Source: Cyclospora cayetanensis (lineage: Eukaryota; Apicomplexa; Conoidasida; Eucoccidiorida; Eimeriidae). From it: a DNA stretch of 45,082 bases. Below are positions 35,859 through 45,082 of the stretch, piece after piece. How positions within the stretch are numbered: position 1 is the stretch's first letter; the number at the start of each line of letters is the position of its first letter. Position numbers and translations under genes: made by a program. Below the pieces are notes generated by a model that ran no database searches, was not told where the DNA came from, and was given only the letters and a program-made list of their open reading frames with translations. The stretch is from positions 1 to 45,082 of the forward strand of contig NW_020312204.1 in NCBI RefSeq assembly GCF_002999335.1, given 5' to 3'.

Positions 35859-38800
35859 ATGACTGCGGAGAGAGATACCTTCGCCCTGCAGTGGGAGGCC
35901 CCTAAGGGGGGGGAGATGGGCTGCATTCCGAAAGGCCTCTGTCCAGTCATGCGTTTTCCCGCTTCAAAGACACCTACAGAGCCAGCAGCGACTGCAGAGG
36001 GTGCAGCGGCACGTGCGGATGCGTTCAATGCGCACTTTTTCACGTTTGATAGGTCATCGACTATTGGAGTTCAGCGGCTGCTCCCGCTGCCTCCTTCTGA
36101 AGCAGCAGGCGCAGCTGCAGCGGTGAAGACTGAGAGCAGCACGCTCACCATTGCAGCAGCGGCTGCTGCTGATGGCGGTGTGACAGCCCTTGCAGCAGCA
36201 GAGGCTCAGGAGGCAAGTGCACCGCTGCAGCTCTTCGCAGGCCTTACCAACGGGCAGCTGTGGCATCTCGAAGTGAAGACGCAACTGCAGCACCCGCTGC
36301 GACTTGTTGCATCTTCCAAACAGCTTCTCTGCTGTCGGATGGCGGAGCCAGTGGACGTGGTGTGCTGCTACGTCCCCTCCGAAACAGCGCAGGAGGAGTC
36401 TGCGAAAGTCTCAGAAAGACTCCAAAACGGCAAGTGGCGGCTCATGGTGATCGTGCTGTACAGCGACGGCGTGAGCGTCACGGCATGGCCTGAAGACACA
36501 CACGAGCAAACAAAAGAGCTTCCGTCAGTTGCTGCTGCATTCGTTGCTTGCCCTCATCTGCTCCCCCTTCCCTTACTTTGAACCTCCATGAGGGGGAGGC
36601 GGGAGGGAGAGGAGGGGACCGTTGTCTTGGGGAAAAGGGGGGTAAGCCTTCGAAGGGAGGCGCGCACACCGAAAAGCAGAGCTCTTCTGTCTTTTCTCTT
36701 TATTGTGAAATAATGCTTTTTTCAACTCTGCGCACAGGCCGGTAGAGGCAGGATCACGTCTTGCTGTGTCACCTCTTGGCCACCGAGTGGCTATCAGCAC
36801 CACAAAGCGTCGCTTGGTGCTCCTCGAGCGATGCGGAAAGACATTTTCTGTGCTCAAGGATTTCACTCCCCTCAAACTCTGCGCTCCGGAGGAAGCCGCT
36901 GCTCAACCGTGCTGGTAAGTATATGTATCAGTGAATGTGTGTATGTATGAGTGTATGTGTGTGTGTATGTATGAGTGTATGTATGAGTGCATATGAGTCT
37001 GTATGTATGAGTGTATGTGTGTGTGTATATGTATGAGTGTGTGTGTGTGTATGTATGAGTCTCTATGAATGTGTGTATACGAGTGTGTATTTGTGTGTCT
37101 ATGTATATGAGTGTCTATGTGTGAGTGTGTATGTGTGTGTTTACGGACACGTGTGTGTTTGTGTATGAGTATGCGTGTTGTATGTACGAGTGTGTATATA
37201 TTGATATATTTATATATATGTATATTTCTGCGTGTGTTTAGCCGTTAGGCTATCTCGGGTTTGCCCCTCAGTGTGTTATTGCTTGTTTGTTCTGGCATGG
37301 CCGGAGAAGTTTTCCTCGCCGCGAACGTTTCCTTGAGGATCCCCTCAAAATCTGAATTTCCACACACTTGCGGCTCCAGGAGTGCTGTGTGATATTTTTG
37401 CTGCAGGCTTGGAGAGCAGGCGCTGTTGCTTCCAGGAGGTTCGCAGCTACGGCAGTGCAGCGTGAAGAGTGGCTGGGAGGTGATGGAGTTGCCCCCCTGT
37501 TTAGCTGCTGGCTTCGGTTTGCTGCAGCCGCTTGCATGCTTGACGGAGGAAGAAGCTTTGCGCAGTGTCGTTGGGGGGACAGACGTCTGCCCCCTGCTTT
37601 GCAGTGTTTCGAGAGAGGGGCGAATAGACGTCTGGTGCCTGCAGCGGGCGGAGCCACTCGTGACTGTGCAGGGTAAGAAAAATCGTTGTTGTTTCGCAGC
37701 TGCGAGCAAGAAACCCCCTGAAAACTCTCCTGCTGCCGTCTCCCAGAGCTTCGCTGCTGCTCCTTGCAGAGGAGCTCTTTAAGAAGCAGGCCTTCTTCTT
37801 GAGCCGCTGAGTGAGCCGCGGCGGAAAGACATTGAGGAGCGCGTCTACTTGTGTTCACGTACCCTTGTGTCTGCCGCTTGCATGCAGGCGCAGAAGACGG
37901 CAGGCTGACGGCCCTTTGCTCGCTGCTTTCTGCTTCAGAAGCTGCTGCTTCTGGTTTGCACGGTGTTATCGTGCTGCTGCGGGAAGACGGTTGCCTCGGT
38001 TATGTCTCTCTCAGGCGTGAGGCGCTACGACAGGCTGTGCAGAAGGCAGTGGAGATGTCTGCAGGAGTGGGTCGAAGCAGCGAGGCTGCAGGTTCAAGAG
38101 CTCAATCCGACGGCAAAGCAGCATCAGCTGCTGCGAGACGGCCAGAGGCAGAGCGAGGGGCAACTCAGAAGGCGGAGAGGCAGAAGAAAGGAAAGCGCAG
38201 AGCACCTGAAGTGTCAAGGGGTGATGAAGGTGAGGAAATGATACGGATGGGGAATAGCAGGGATAGCGGGGAGGGGAAGGAAGTGAGTGAGTGCAACTTG
38301 CGGCCGGTAAAGTTTGCCTTGGTTTCTTCTCGTTGTCGTGCGTGGACTGGCACTTTATGCAAAGCTTTAGCAGTGCAGCCACCTCTTGAGGAAGTTGGAA
38401 GACGCAAGTCATTAAGGGCTTGCGGGTTCGAGGGGGAGGGAGGGCTGTCTTTGACAGGCGTAACTCAACGTCTGATTGGAGCGAGGCAGGAAGGGGGGGA
38501 TGGAGAAAGCAGGGGAGAAAGCAGGGGGATGGAGAAAGCAGGGGAGAAAGCAGGGGGATGGAGAAAGCAGAGGAGAAGGCAGGGGTATGGAGAAAGCAGA
38601 GGAGAAAGCAGGGGGATGGAGAAAGCAGGGGAGAAGGCAGGGGAGTGGAGAAAGTAGGAAAAGGGGTATGGAGAAAGCAGAGGAGAAGGCAGGAGGATGG
38701 AGAAAGTAGAGGAGACGGCAGGGGTATGGAGAAAGCAGAGGAGAAGGCAGGAGGATGGAGAAAGTAGAGGAGAAGGCAGGGGGATAAAGATTGTAGGAAA

Positions 38801-41286
38801 AGGGGTATGGAGAAAGTAGAGGAGAAGGCAGGGGTATGGAGAAAGTAGAGGAGACGGCAGGGGTATGGAGAAAGCAGAGGAGAAGGCAGGAGGATGGAGA
38901 AAGTAGAGGAGAAGGCAGGGGGATAAAGAAAGTAGGAGAAGGGGTATGGAGAAAGTAGAGGAGAAGGCAGGGGAATGGAGAAAGTAGGAAAAGGGGTATG
39001 GAGAAAGCAGAGGAGAAGGCAGGGGTATGGAGAAAGCAGAGGAGAAGGCAGGGGAATGGAGAAAGTAGAGGAGAAGGCAGGGGGATGAAGAAAGTAGGAA
39101 AAGGGGTATGGAGAAAGCAGAGGAGAAGGCAGGAGGATGGAGAAAGCGGGATGCCGGTGCTGGGGGGAGAAGGATATGAGTGCTGCCTTATGCGCCTGAA
39201 AAGGAGTTTTTAAAGGCCTTCATGAAAATATCGAGGCAGCGTTGCTCTTGGATGGCGCTGCAGTCTCTGAAAGACGAAGGCGTCGCCTTGCAGCCAGTGC
39301 TCTTGCCAGCCGCTGGTGTGCTTAGGCCTCCTCCTCTGCGAAGCGAGGGAGGTAGATAGATGGGAGGAAGGTAGATAGATGGATGGGAGGAAGGTAGATA
39401 GATGGATGGGAGGAAGGTAGATGGATGGATGGGAGGAAGGTAGATAGATGGATGGGAGGAAGGTAGATAGATGGATGGGAGGGAGGTAGATAGATGGATG
39501 GGAGGGAGGTAGATAGATGGATGGGAGGGAGGAAGGTGGATAGATTGCTGTCTGCTGTTTTCCCTGTGCGTGCCTTAGGCGAGGGCGTGGCTGCGACTTC
39601 AGTGGAGGCGTTCTTGAGCCGCGAGGCAGCGGAGAACTCTTCCGAAGAATCCGAAGAAGACGCTGAGGGGGAAGGCCTCTTTGACGAGATGGAAGCAGAA
39701 GAAACATGTCAGACAAGACACAAATAGAACCACCGAGGGAGAGGCGCAGTGGCTTGGCGGGAAAGGCGGAGGGGGGGGAGGAGGGCAAGCGCAGACAGAC
39801 GCGCATGCGGGCAGATGTATATATGTGGTCCCCCTCCCTGACGTAGCCTCGGCTTAAAAATATATCCGTTTTGTCTGGCAATTGCTATGTGTGGGCCTTG
39901 ACAACTGTGTGTGTCTTCGTGCGCCTGTGCAAGTGACGGCTGTCTTGGCGATAAATTTTAATCGAGGGGTCTAAAGGATCGCTCTTTCTTTCTCTTCCTT
40001 TCTCTGTCTTTCTCTGTCTCTCTCTGTCTCTGTCTCTCTCTTTCTTTTTCTTTCCCTTTCTTTCTCTTTATCTTTCTATCTCTTTCTCTTTCTCTATTTC
40101 TTTTTCTCTTTCTTTTACTTTCTTTCTCTTTCTGTAATGCTGCGAGGATGTGCTGCACGCTGCAGAGTGCCTTTTGGGTGTACAGCGCGTGTGCGTAGAG
40201 AAGCCTTGTGCTTTGAGGCACCTGATATGGCGGGAGAAGGGGACTTATTGCAAGGGGGGGCCTGCTGAGTGGACACGAGGGGGTTCTTTCTTGTGCTGCG
40301 TATATGTCATGTGCCGCTGCAGCTCCCGTGAAGGACCGAAAGGCGGGGAGAAGATACCGTCAGACATCTCTACGGGCAAACGACAGCGCTAGCAGCAGTG
40401 ATGAATCGGAAGTGCCTGGCAGACGTTCGATGGAGTTGCCTTTCGCAGAGGAGGATGCCGATGCTGCTTTCGCCCCAAGTGTGAGAGACGTGCAAGCACA
40501 GCTGCGAGAGATGCAGGCGTTGCTCAGTGCGCTCACGAAGAAGCAGCAGGAAGTCAGACAGCCTTTCTTGCACCCGGGGGGAGGACCCCAACCAGCAGAC
40601 GCAGGCAAACCCTGGTGAGAGCAACGCTGAGACAGCCACGCATGCAACAAATAAATTGCGAATGGACGGCAAGGCTTCCGTGTATGCACGAGCCACACCT
40701 CTATGCGGGTGTACAAAAAACATGCGTGCTTGTGAGTGTTTTCCATCGTGATGAAGCATCGCGCCTTCTCGGGAGTATTGAGGGTGTGTCTCTCTGTTTT
40801 TTTGCGGCTAAAATATCTCATCTGGAAGAACCCCTGGCCTTGCTGCGCTCCAGCTGCCTGCATACGCAGTCTTCTTGGAGCCGCTGTGCATGCAAGCGCC
40901 TCACTCCTCAACCCTTCTTCCTCTGTTCTGCTTCTTGGCAGGTGTCTTTACTGGACGCAACACGGCCATATAACGAAGACACTTACTGCAGACAACTCGA
41001 TCCTCGATATCTTCAACTTCGCGCAGGGAGCTGCCGCCGAGGGAACGGCTCACAGAAAGCTCGCAGATCTGCAGAATGCCTTCACGGCTGCTCTGTGTGA
41101 GGCTTCCCCTCTTTCCCTCCGGGCAGTTACCAGGCCCTATCAATGCATGCTGCTCTAGTCTCGTGCAACCGTGTGCAGCATTTTTAGACGGTGCTTGCCA
41201 AGCACGAATCGGTAGGAAGGGAGACGTGCAGTGCGCGCGTCTCAAGAGAAGGCCGCCAATAGCCATCCCGTGCTGATGACACACAC

Positions 41287-41347
<61 letters not shown>

Positions 41348-44300
41348 AGTCAGCAAGCCCTGCCTTTGGGCTTGAAGGAGATCTACGCATATCTGTTTTG
41401 TATGGTCTGCGTTAGGGAGTGTGAAAAGGTAAATGGGTGTGTATTTGTGTGCATGTGTATGTGTGTATGTATGTGTGTTTGTGTGGGTGTATGTGTGTCT
41501 AGATGTCTGTCTGGATATCTCTGTATAGCTCTCTGTATGATGCGTGTGTGTATGTGTGCATGTGTCTTCTTGCGCTCATGCCCGCATACTCTCGGATGAG
41601 GCGTTTTCTGAATTGTTTTTCCTTCAGGCAGGGCTGGTGTTCTCCTCGCGGCCTCTGGAGCCTCACATAGTGTCATGGAGTTTCGGTGAGCGGCGCTTTT
41701 TTCCAGCATTAGGTAGAGCTATTCCTGTCTCTTGACTGGGCCTGTTGGGAGGGGATGCAAGGTTTTGAGCGGAGGGGGCAATGGGAAGTCCAAATCGTTT
41801 TTCGCATCGGTATTTCCTGCTCAGAAACCTACTTCATGAGGGGCGGTACACTTCAAGAGTCAGAGACATAAACACGCATGCGCTTCCGAGAAAAATTCAG
41901 ATGCGGCGTGTGTGTGTGGCTCAAGCGGCCAGACTTCTACCTGGGGTGTGTGTGTCTCTGTCTCTCTGTCCGACTGCCTCGCCATGGGTGCCCTTTGGTC
42001 TTGTGCTTTCGTCTCTATCTGCAGCTCCTTCTTGGATGCAGGTTCTTGGGTGAAACACTTCCCCGAGGGGGAGAAAATCCTGGGAGTTGCCGCAGGGGAT
42101 GCCTTCGTGGCTGCAATCACAGATGCTAAGTAGGCAGGCTCGAGCTTTGCGCCCTTCGCCATAGTGTGTTTGCTTCCAGCCTGAAGAAGTTTCAATGAGG
42201 GGGGAAGGGGGAGGAAGAAAGCGTCTCGGAAAAAATACTGTTCTAGGCCGCTCTTGTGACTTGCAGAGGTAGCAGAGAGGCTCCAGAAAGGCCTCCTAAA
42301 GCGTATACTTGCTACTGGCTAGTGTTGCACTGCTGTTGCTGCCAGGGCATCTGTGTGCTGCATGCAAAACAGAAATCACAGCCAAGCAGCTTGCTCTAAT
42401 AACCTACCTACCTGCGTGCCTACCTACCTACCTACCTACCTGCATGCCTGCGTGCCCTCGCGGAGTATACGTGTTGTTTAGGGGGGTTTGGTGGGTGCTG
42501 CGTGTGTGCGTCGCTAGGAGCTTGCGTATTTTTACTCTTGGAGGGACGCTGCTCTACACGGCGGATGTTTTTGGCCGGCCGGTGTCTCTCTGCGCTTCCC
42601 AGCAGTTGCTCGTTGTTTTGACGCAAACTGGATGCAGCGAGGGAGCTCTACAGCTGCACTGTTCGCTGATACACGTACATCCCATCCCAGTTTGGCCTGA
42701 AGCGCACTTCAAGCTGCCTATTTCTGTCTTCAAAAGAAGGCTTGCAGCTCCACCCGCCGCTGCTGCTTCCATGCCCGAAGTGGATATCCTCCACGAAGGT
42801 CAGGCACGCGTTTTTGCGTAGCCTTCAAGGCAGCGTTTTCAGCGATGATTTTCAGGCTGCCGTTAACAGAAAGGGCAGGCGGAAAGGGCAGGCCTTACTG
42901 GGGGGGAGATGCTGCTCTTCTCTTTTTTCGCTTTCACATGCAGACAACACGTGCATGCGACCCCTCGGCGTCAAGCACGCACAGATGTGCAATAGAGTGC
43001 ATGCAGAGGGGTCTACGTTTGTGATTCCGTTTGAGTCATCCGTGCATGTACGTAGGTATGCATGAATGGGGCAAGTACATCTATCTGTACATGTGGGGGG
43101 GGATGTATTAGGTGTGCATAGAATATGGACATGTCTCTGTCTGTACATGCGTGTAAGGTTGTTGTGCAGGCACATGGATGGGGAAGTACATATATGACTG
43201 TATCTGTGTGTATATGTGCGTATATATGTGTATATGGACATCGCTGTAGACCTATGTGGGCATTTGTTTGTGCCAAGATTGCGGTTTTAAAAATGTCATT
43301 GTGTACTCACCTTCTCTTATGGCGATTTTTTCTCTGACGGCAATTTGGAATGTTGTTGGAATTTCCTATTTGGCGTTTCCCGAGTTTCGGCGTGCCCTTG
43401 TTGTACGTGCATGCAGGTTTCTTTGACGTGGAGGCTCCCTTAGACTGGATTGGTGTTTCTCCTGGGGGCATGCCTGCAGTCAAGGATACCTCTGGTGAGC
43501 TGCATATGCAGTGTTTGGTGGTATGACTATGATTGGCGATTGAAAGCCACGTCGTGTAGAGCCGCGAATGACAAGTGTGTTGCTGTCTGTCTGTCTGTTT
43601 CTCTGTCTGGGTGTTGTCGAGTGGGGCAGAGCACGAGCAGTCTGCGTGTAGTTTCGACTGCATTTCTTCTGGCATGAAGCTTTCTAAGGCCGATCAGCGG
43701 CGTAATCTGCCTTCTGCGAAATACGATGTTGGCCCCTCTGCAGGTGTTGTAAGGGGCCTGCTGCCAGTTGCTTGCTGCCCGAGCAGTGGCAGCGGCACTG
43801 GATACGCGTTTAAGTGGGTGAAAGTGTGTTCTCTGGAGGACGCATGCATCTCGGCGGCTCTGCATCCAGTGGTTATTGACGAAACGAAGGTTTGTCGAAA
43901 ACCCCGCAGCGACTGCGGAGTGCATGCGAACTGACGGGGTTGTGTGTGGCTTGATTAGGGCTGGGAAAGCCTCTGCTGCCTGCGAGCGATGGTGGATGTC
44001 AGTATATATATATATATGTATATATATATATCTTGTGAGGCTTCTGTGAACCCGCAGGGAGAGCTGGGTGTGATTCGTTTGAAAACGGAGGAGAGTGTAA
44101 ACTCGAAGTTTCCTGACTGCTCTGTGGCGGAGCCGCTTTTTGGCTACACGTTGGAGCCTCTTCCCCTGCGCATTCCCTCGCCAGATCTTTGGCCTTTCCC
44201 CCGCTGGCAGCGATTGCTTCGTCAAGACAGAAATCTGAAGGGGGTTGGCAGCGATGGGGGGGGCGATGCGGCTTTGGTGCCTTGGCCTCAGTATGACGAG

Positions 44301-44492
44301 TTGCGCGTGCAGCAGGAGCTAGCCATAAGACAGCTCAATCATGTGGTTAGTATTTGCGTCGGTGCTGCTGCGGGGGGGCCGGAGAAAGAGGAGGCCGAAG
44401 CCAGAGAAGCTCACAGGAAGCTGCAGCTCCTTTCTAAAAGGCATGACAAGTTCTGCCTGAGGGGCTTTGCCAAGTGCAGTGACGATAAAAGG
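35859..44492 (+). CDS. Ctf4/AND-1/WDHD1-like replisome adaptor, 3' end missing
   Basis: Ctf4 (AND-1, WDHD1) trimerises at forks and links the CMG helicase to DNA polymerase alpha. Thirteen exons join in phase into 1036 codons: 35859-36523, 36738-36914, 37407-37672, 37888-38229, 39579-39707, 40323-40614, 40942-41096, 41632-41685, 42042-42129, 42518-42798, 43417-43494, 43744-43889, 44058-44492. Residues 1 to about 430 carry beta-propeller-like strands (LFAGLTNGQLWHL, SVSREGRIDVWCL), then a charged, Glu/Ser-rich linker. The Mcl1/Ctf4 middle domain starts near 624: WCLYWTQHGHI, SLRIFTLGG (human LRLFTIGG, recalled) and LDWIGVSPGGMPAV. A helical region (QQELAIRQLNHVV) follows; the end lies after the donor at 44493, probably outside the window. 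Weakest sites are the gtcagt donor of exon 1 and the exon 8 acceptor. Introns hold most of the local repeats. Confidence 0.8.
36919..37215 (+). repeat. TG/TGTA-rich microsatellite in intron 2 of the Ctf4-like gene
   Basis: Imperfect tgtgtatgtatgag units begin within a few bases of the donor at 36915 and end in a TA-rich patch near 37200. Confidence 0.95.
38498..39150 (+). repeat. Purine-rich minisatellite in intron 4 of the Ctf4-like gene
   Basis: Dozens of units of the type ggatggagaaagcag and aggagaaggcag, with higher-order blocks containing gtaggaaaaggggta. The coding-strand side is almost pure purine. Exon 4's frame stays open through the donor and into the repeat until 38657. Confidence 0.95.
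39350..39545 (+). repeat. Minisatellite of ggaaggtagatagatggatg units, intron 4
   Basis: About eight to nine copies of a roughly 20-23-base unit lie just before exon 5 of the Ctf4-like gene (39579). Confidence 0.95.
39978..40136 (+). repeat. Pyrimidine tract (ctttct units) in intron 5 of the Ctf4-like gene
   Basis: About 160 bases of nearly uninterrupted C and T, built from ctttctctttct and ctgtctctct. It is complementary in character to the purine minisatellite in intron 4. Confidence 0.95.
41279..41346 (+). repeat. CA dinucleotide repeat in intron 7 of the Ctf4-like gene
   Basis: Over thirty CA units with one gc interruption near the left end. It is followed in the same intron by TG-rich DNA (about 41430-41565), the complementary dinucleotide. 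Confidence 0.98.
41430..41565 (+). repeat. TG-rich region in intron 7 of the Ctf4-like gene
   Basis: Imperfect tgtgtatgtgtg and tgtctg units precede exon 8 (41632). Confidence 0.8.
42404..42450 (+). repeat. cctac tetranucleotide-type repeat in intron 9 of the Ctf4-like gene
   Basis: Repeated ccta units with gcctgcgtg variants, about 70 bases before exon 10 (42518). Confidence 0.9.
43060..43250 (+). repeat. Diffuse TG/TATG-rich repeat in intron 10 of the Ctf4-like gene
   Basis: Two diverged copies of a longer unit are visible: atggggcaagtacatctatc near 43065 and atggggaagtacatatatga near 43177. Each is embedded in tgtgtatatg runs. Confidence 0.65.
44000..44030 (+). repeat. TA dinucleotide repeat in intron 12 of the Ctf4-like gene
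   Basis: A run of tatata with one gtata interruption, about 30 bases before exon 13 (44058). Confidence 0.9.
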
Positions 44493-44933
44493 GTGAGAGA
44501 CCACTGCGTGTGCGCGTGGATGCTGCCTTAAAGAGGCCAGCGCCAAGTTGGCATGCATATGGTGTGTGATGGCCTTCTTTTTTGTCGCCTTTTGGTGTTT
44601 CGTGTGCCCTTCTTTGTAGACATATGGGGGGGTAGAAAAAAGGAAATCGCTCAAAGAGTGCTGTTCGGCTGCACAAGTCGGATCGGCGAAGGGGGGTAGG
44701 GATACGTGAGGCGCAGACTGGCAAAATAGCTCCTGCCTGGCCTTGAGCTGGAGTAGAAATTGTAGACTTTTTCTTCCCTTGCCACGCCTCTCATAAACCC
44801 TTCCCATTCTGCTGCAGCAGCAACCGCACGCTTCGGCCTTGTGAAGGGGCCGTCTTAGTGTGATATACACGCTGCAACCTTCCCACGTTGGAAGGCAGGA
44901 GAAGCATGCGGCGGCTCAGACTGTAGCGAGAGA

Positions 44934-44979
<46 letters not shown>

Positions 44980-45082
44980 GAGAGAGAGAGAGCAGGAGAG
45001 CAGACAGGTGAAAACACGGCGCGAAAGGGCACGATCAGGTGGTTTGTAGTTGGATTTATAAAAAGAGTTGTTTTTTTATTTT
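44493..45082 (+). other. Intron 13 of the Ctf4-like gene or 3' region
   Basis: It starts with donor gtgaga. A candidate acceptor (ctgctgcag, ending near 44816) would add only a few codons before a stop. A longer C-terminal helical domain is expected from the family, so real exons are more likely beyond the window. Confidence 0.45.
44927..44993 (+). repeat. GA dinucleotide repeat
   Basis: About thirty gagaga units with one gagtgag interruption near the window's right end. Confidence 0.97.

Noticed and set aside
38420..39213. Lys/Glu/Gly-rich frames as a separate repetitive protein gene
   Set aside because: They coincide with the minisatellite inside intron 4 and have no independent start or splice support; kept only as an intron-retention idea.
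40901..41390. Cys/Val-rich minus-strand frames
   Set aside because: Readings of the CA repeat on the opposite strand.

Overview
The window looks like nuclear DNA of a coccidian apicomplexan, most likely an Eimeria or close relative. Three things point there: a beta-tubulin gene split by three introns, a rhoptry-kinase-like pseudokinase, and a sharp switch near 27.4 kb from repeat-poor DNA to DNA packed with CAG-type trinucleotide, TG and short tandem repeats. Alternating repeat-poor and repeat-rich segments are described for Eimeria chromosomes. The species cannot be fixed from sequence alone.

Repeat-poor part (1 to about 27.4 kb). It holds few genes in a lot of intergenic DNA. Beta-tubulin (+, 1465-3539, 4 exons, 449 aa) faces a small MOZART1-type gamma-tubulin-complex gene (-, 4286-4531), so two microtubule genes sit tail to tail. 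A tRNA-Leu(TAG) follows at 5018-5097. A rhoptry-kinase-like pseudokinase lies at 8789-11104 (-); all three catalytic motifs are altered and its tail-encoding DNA is duplicated downstream. From 13 to 26 kb the DNA is a patchwork of duplicated fragments. It contains an inverted repeat pair (14161-14777 and 24600-25295), an unrecognised multi-exon gene (+, 20400-24495), and a broken inverted copy of that gene's 3' end near 17.4-18.0 kb.

Repeat-rich part (27.4 kb to the end). Two long plus-strand genes with many introns fill it. The first (27953-32416) is an F-box/leucine-rich-repeat protein with a Ser/Cys tract coded by AGC repeats. Its model needs two GC-AG introns. The second (35859 to beyond 44492) is a Ctf4/AND-1/WDHD1-like replisome adaptor: 13 exons join in phase into 1036 codons, and the 3' end is missing from the window. 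Almost every long simple repeat in this part lies in an intron of one of these two genes. A possible broken minus-strand gene sits between them (33.25-34.24 kb), and a diverged fragment of it lies at 26.1-26.3 kb.

Exon coordinates were read by eye from splice signals, phase and protein similarity. They are good where phase and homology agree and tentative elsewhere. Family names rest on remembered motifs; no search was run.
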